From Flavobacteriales bacterium (GTDB lineage: Bacteria > Bacteroidota > Bacteroidia > Flavobacteriales_D > Sanyastnellaceae), in contig CANGVZ010000119.1 of assembly GCA_947457285.1 (NCBI GenBank), positions 1 to 6,827 of the forward strand: 6,827 nt of DNA, written 5' to 3'. The notes beneath the pieces were generated by a model that saw only the letters and a list, made by a program, of their open reading frames with translations, ran no database searches and was not told the origin of the DNA. Every line of letters starts with the position of its first letter. The stretch's first letter is position 1. A program made the position numbers and the translations under genes. Shown piece by piece: positions 6,666 to 6,827 of this stretch.

Positions 6666-6676
6666 AACACAACGTT

Positions 6677-6739
6677 ATGAAAAACAGTAATGAATTCCCC
6701 AAGTCGATTCAAGGTCTCTGGATCTTCAACGACAAATAA
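6677..6739 (+). CDS. Candidate micro-ORF, 20 residues
   Basis: ATG to TAA encodes a 20-residue peptide starting MKNSNEFPKSIQ and ending GLWIFNDK. I do not recognise it. The start context AACGTTATGAA repeats that of the first micro-ORF (TACGTTATGAA), and about 15 of the first 20 bases around the two starts agree. It lacks the hydrophobic helix of a type I toxin. It is followed one base later by ATG AAC TCA AAG TGA (MNSK, 6741-6755), then a small hairpin and the terminator. Confidence 0.3.
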   Translation: MKNSNEFPKSIQGLWIFNDK

Positions 6740-6743
6740 TATG

Positions 6744-6758
6744 AACTCAAAGTGAGTT
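6744..6758 (+). other. Small hairpin after the second micro-ORF
   Basis: AACTCA (6744-6749) pairs with TGAGTT (6753-6758) over a 3-base loop, then TTT and G follow. It begins 4 bp after the stop of the second micro-ORF. It is too short and its T-run too brief for a strong terminator; it might be a pause site or stabilise the RNA. Confidence 0.35.
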
Positions 6759-6783
6759 TTTGTTTGGTTTTGTTTGGTTTTGG
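6758..6783 (+). repeat. 10-bp T/G tandem repeat before the terminator
   Basis: TTTTGTTTGG occurs at 6758-6767 and 6768-6777, followed by a partial third unit TTTTGG to 6783. The RNA would be an unpaired U/G tract directly ahead of the terminator stem. Such a tract could be a protein-binding or spacer sequence; no function is evident. Confidence 0.8.
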
Positions 6784-6784
6784 A

Positions 6785-6819
6785 AATCCTCCCCGGTGGT
6801 TCGGGGAGGATTTTTTTTT
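6785..6819 (+). terminator. Strong plus-strand intrinsic terminator
   Basis: AATCCTCCCCG (6785-6795) pairs perfectly over 11 bp with CGGGGAGGATT (6802-6812) across the loop GTGGTT. It is followed by an unbroken run of nine T (6811-6819, the first two also in the stem). On the minus strand the stem is followed by ATTTCC, so it works in the plus direction only. It ends the short plus-strand unit, or acts as an attenuator for a gene past the right edge. Confidence 0.93.
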
Positions 6820-6827
6820 CTAGAAAA

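Overview
The window reads as chromosome from a member of the Bacteroidota. The SdhA and SdhB proteins have the form typical of that phylum, a single large cytochrome b subunit serves as membrane anchor, the gene order rplM-rpsI-rpsB-tsf is kept, and start codons lack strong Shine-Dalgarno sequences. Several candidate promoters fit the phylum's TTTG / TAnnTTTG pattern. I cannot name a genus; the proteins would suit a Chitinophagales-like or related lineage, but this is an impression.

All large genes lie on the minus strand, so transcription runs right to left. From the right, rplM (L13) and rpsI (S9) are 12 bp apart. A 146-bp leader with a long nested hairpin follows, then rpsB (S2), a 124-bp gap and tsf (EF-Ts). 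A strong intrinsic terminator closes this translation unit just after tsf. Next comes a separate respiratory unit, sdhC-sdhA-sdhB, for a B-type succinate dehydrogenase/fumarate reductase. It links the TCA cycle to the quinone pool: SdhA oxidises succinate at FAD, SdhB carries electrons through Fe-S clusters, and SdhC passes them to quinone. sdhB runs off the left edge.

The outstanding oddity is in sdhB. A 147-bp (49-codon) segment carrying the first ferredoxin-type CxxCxxCxxxCP motif is present twice in tandem and in frame. The copies differ at about 32 nucleotides but only 5 residues, so this looks like an old duplication with both copies held under protein-level selection, not an assembly stutter.

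The right-hand 460 bp hold no long gene but are not empty. They contain two candidate minus-strand promoters for rplM. They also contain three LytTR-like boxes at exactly 21-bp spacing, and a short plus-strand unit pointing away from rplM. That unit has two tiny ORFs with matching starts, a small hairpin, a 10-bp T/G-rich tandem repeat and a strong intrinsic terminator. It could be a small RNA/micropeptide gene or an attenuator leader for a gene beyond the right edge.
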